Of a DNA stretch of 6,298 nucleotides, positions 6,188-6,298 are shown in pieces. The position numbers were made by a program, and so were the translations under genes. Origin of the DNA: UBA5359 sp028699365 [NCBI: bacterium] (GTDB lineage: Bacteria > UBP13 > UBA5359). A model generated the notes under the pieces. That model saw only the letters and a list, made by a program, of their open reading frames with translations, was not told where the DNA came from and ran no database searches. The stretch spans positions 1 through 6,298 of the forward strand of contig JAQVUQ010000169.1 in NCBI GenBank assembly GCA_028699365.1, given 5' to 3'. Positions within the stretch are counted from its first letter, which is position 1. Each line of letters opens with the position of its first letter.

Positions 6188-6298
6188 ATGAAACGCAGAA
6201 TACGCATGGGAATGGTTGGCGGCGGCAAGGACGCTTTTATAGGAGCGGTACACCGCATGGCCGCCAGGCTGGACGGCAGGATAGAGTTGGTCTGCGGC
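6188..6298 (+). CDS. Gfo/Idh/MocA family oxidoreductase, N-terminal fragment (3' truncated by window edge)
   Basis: Only the first 37 codons are inside the window. They read as a basic N-terminus followed by [20 protein letters not shown], then a helix and the start of a second strand (RIELVCG). The GGG-x-x-AFIG-x-VHR-x-AA pattern is the N-terminal dinucleotide-binding segment of a distinct Gfo/Idh/MocA subgroup, different from the GTGYIG form of the complete dehydrogenase just upstream. The catalytic EKP motif and substrate domain are beyond the edge, so function is inferred from the N-terminus alone. The 27-base gap to the upstream gene, with no terminator, places it in the same operon. Two non-identical dehydrogenases suggest two separate redox steps, or oxidation followed by re-reduction at a different stage. 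Confidence 0.8.
   Translation, partial: MKRRIRMGMVGGGKDAFIGAVHRMAARLDGRIELVCG

Overview
The window lies inside a densely packed, single-direction operon of sugar-processing enzymes, with eight genes on the plus strand. The first is cut by the left edge and the last by the right edge. Two gene pairs overlap by 7 and 10 bases, and the other gaps are only about 7 to 32 bases. I see no promoter, terminator, RNA gene, mobile element, CRISPR array or long non-coding stretch. Every visible start has a purine-rich Shine-Dalgarno sequence of the AGGAGG type. Together with a moderate G+C content (about the mid-50s percent by eye), this indicates a bacterium that relies on Shine-Dalgarno initiation. A clostridial or negativicute Firmicute, or a Lentisphaerae/Verrucomicrobia-type saccharolytic bacterium, would fit, but I cannot assign the phylum from this sequence.

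Layout: (1) the 3' part of a hydroxypyruvate isomerase-like TIM barrel (1-662); (2) a secreted alpha/beta-hydrolase with an intact Ser-Asp-His triad (656-1498); (3) an IolE-like sugar phosphate isomerase/epimerase TIM barrel (1531-2355); (4) an amidohydrolase-2-type TIM barrel that has lost its metal-binding residues (2371-3126); (5) its catalytically complete paralogue (3117-3950); (6) a short xylose isomerase-family protein with a full two-metal site (3958-4983); (7) a Gfo/Idh/MocA NAD(P)-dependent sugar dehydrogenase (5003-6160); (8) the start of a second Gfo/Idh/MocA dehydrogenase (6188-6298).

Together this is three xylose isomerase-like barrels, two sugar dehydrogenases, two metal-hydrolase-fold proteins and one exported esterase-like enzyme. 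The combination suggests breakdown of an unusual or modified carbohydrate by oxidation (Gfo/Idh), isomerisation, epimerisation or beta-elimination (the TIM barrels), and lactone opening or hydrolysis (the amidohydrolase), with the exported hydrolase possibly removing an acyl group or acting on the substrate outside the cytoplasm. No glycoside hydrolase, sugar kinase or transporter is visible, so the substrate cannot be named. Known systems built from Gfo/Idh plus TIM-barrel partners include myo-inositol catabolism (IolG/IolE), E. coli YcjS/YcjR 3-keto-glycoside chemistry and C-glycoside cleavage. This operon resembles that logic without matching any of them gene for gene. The most notable item is the translationally coupled pair of one degenerate and one intact amidohydrolase.
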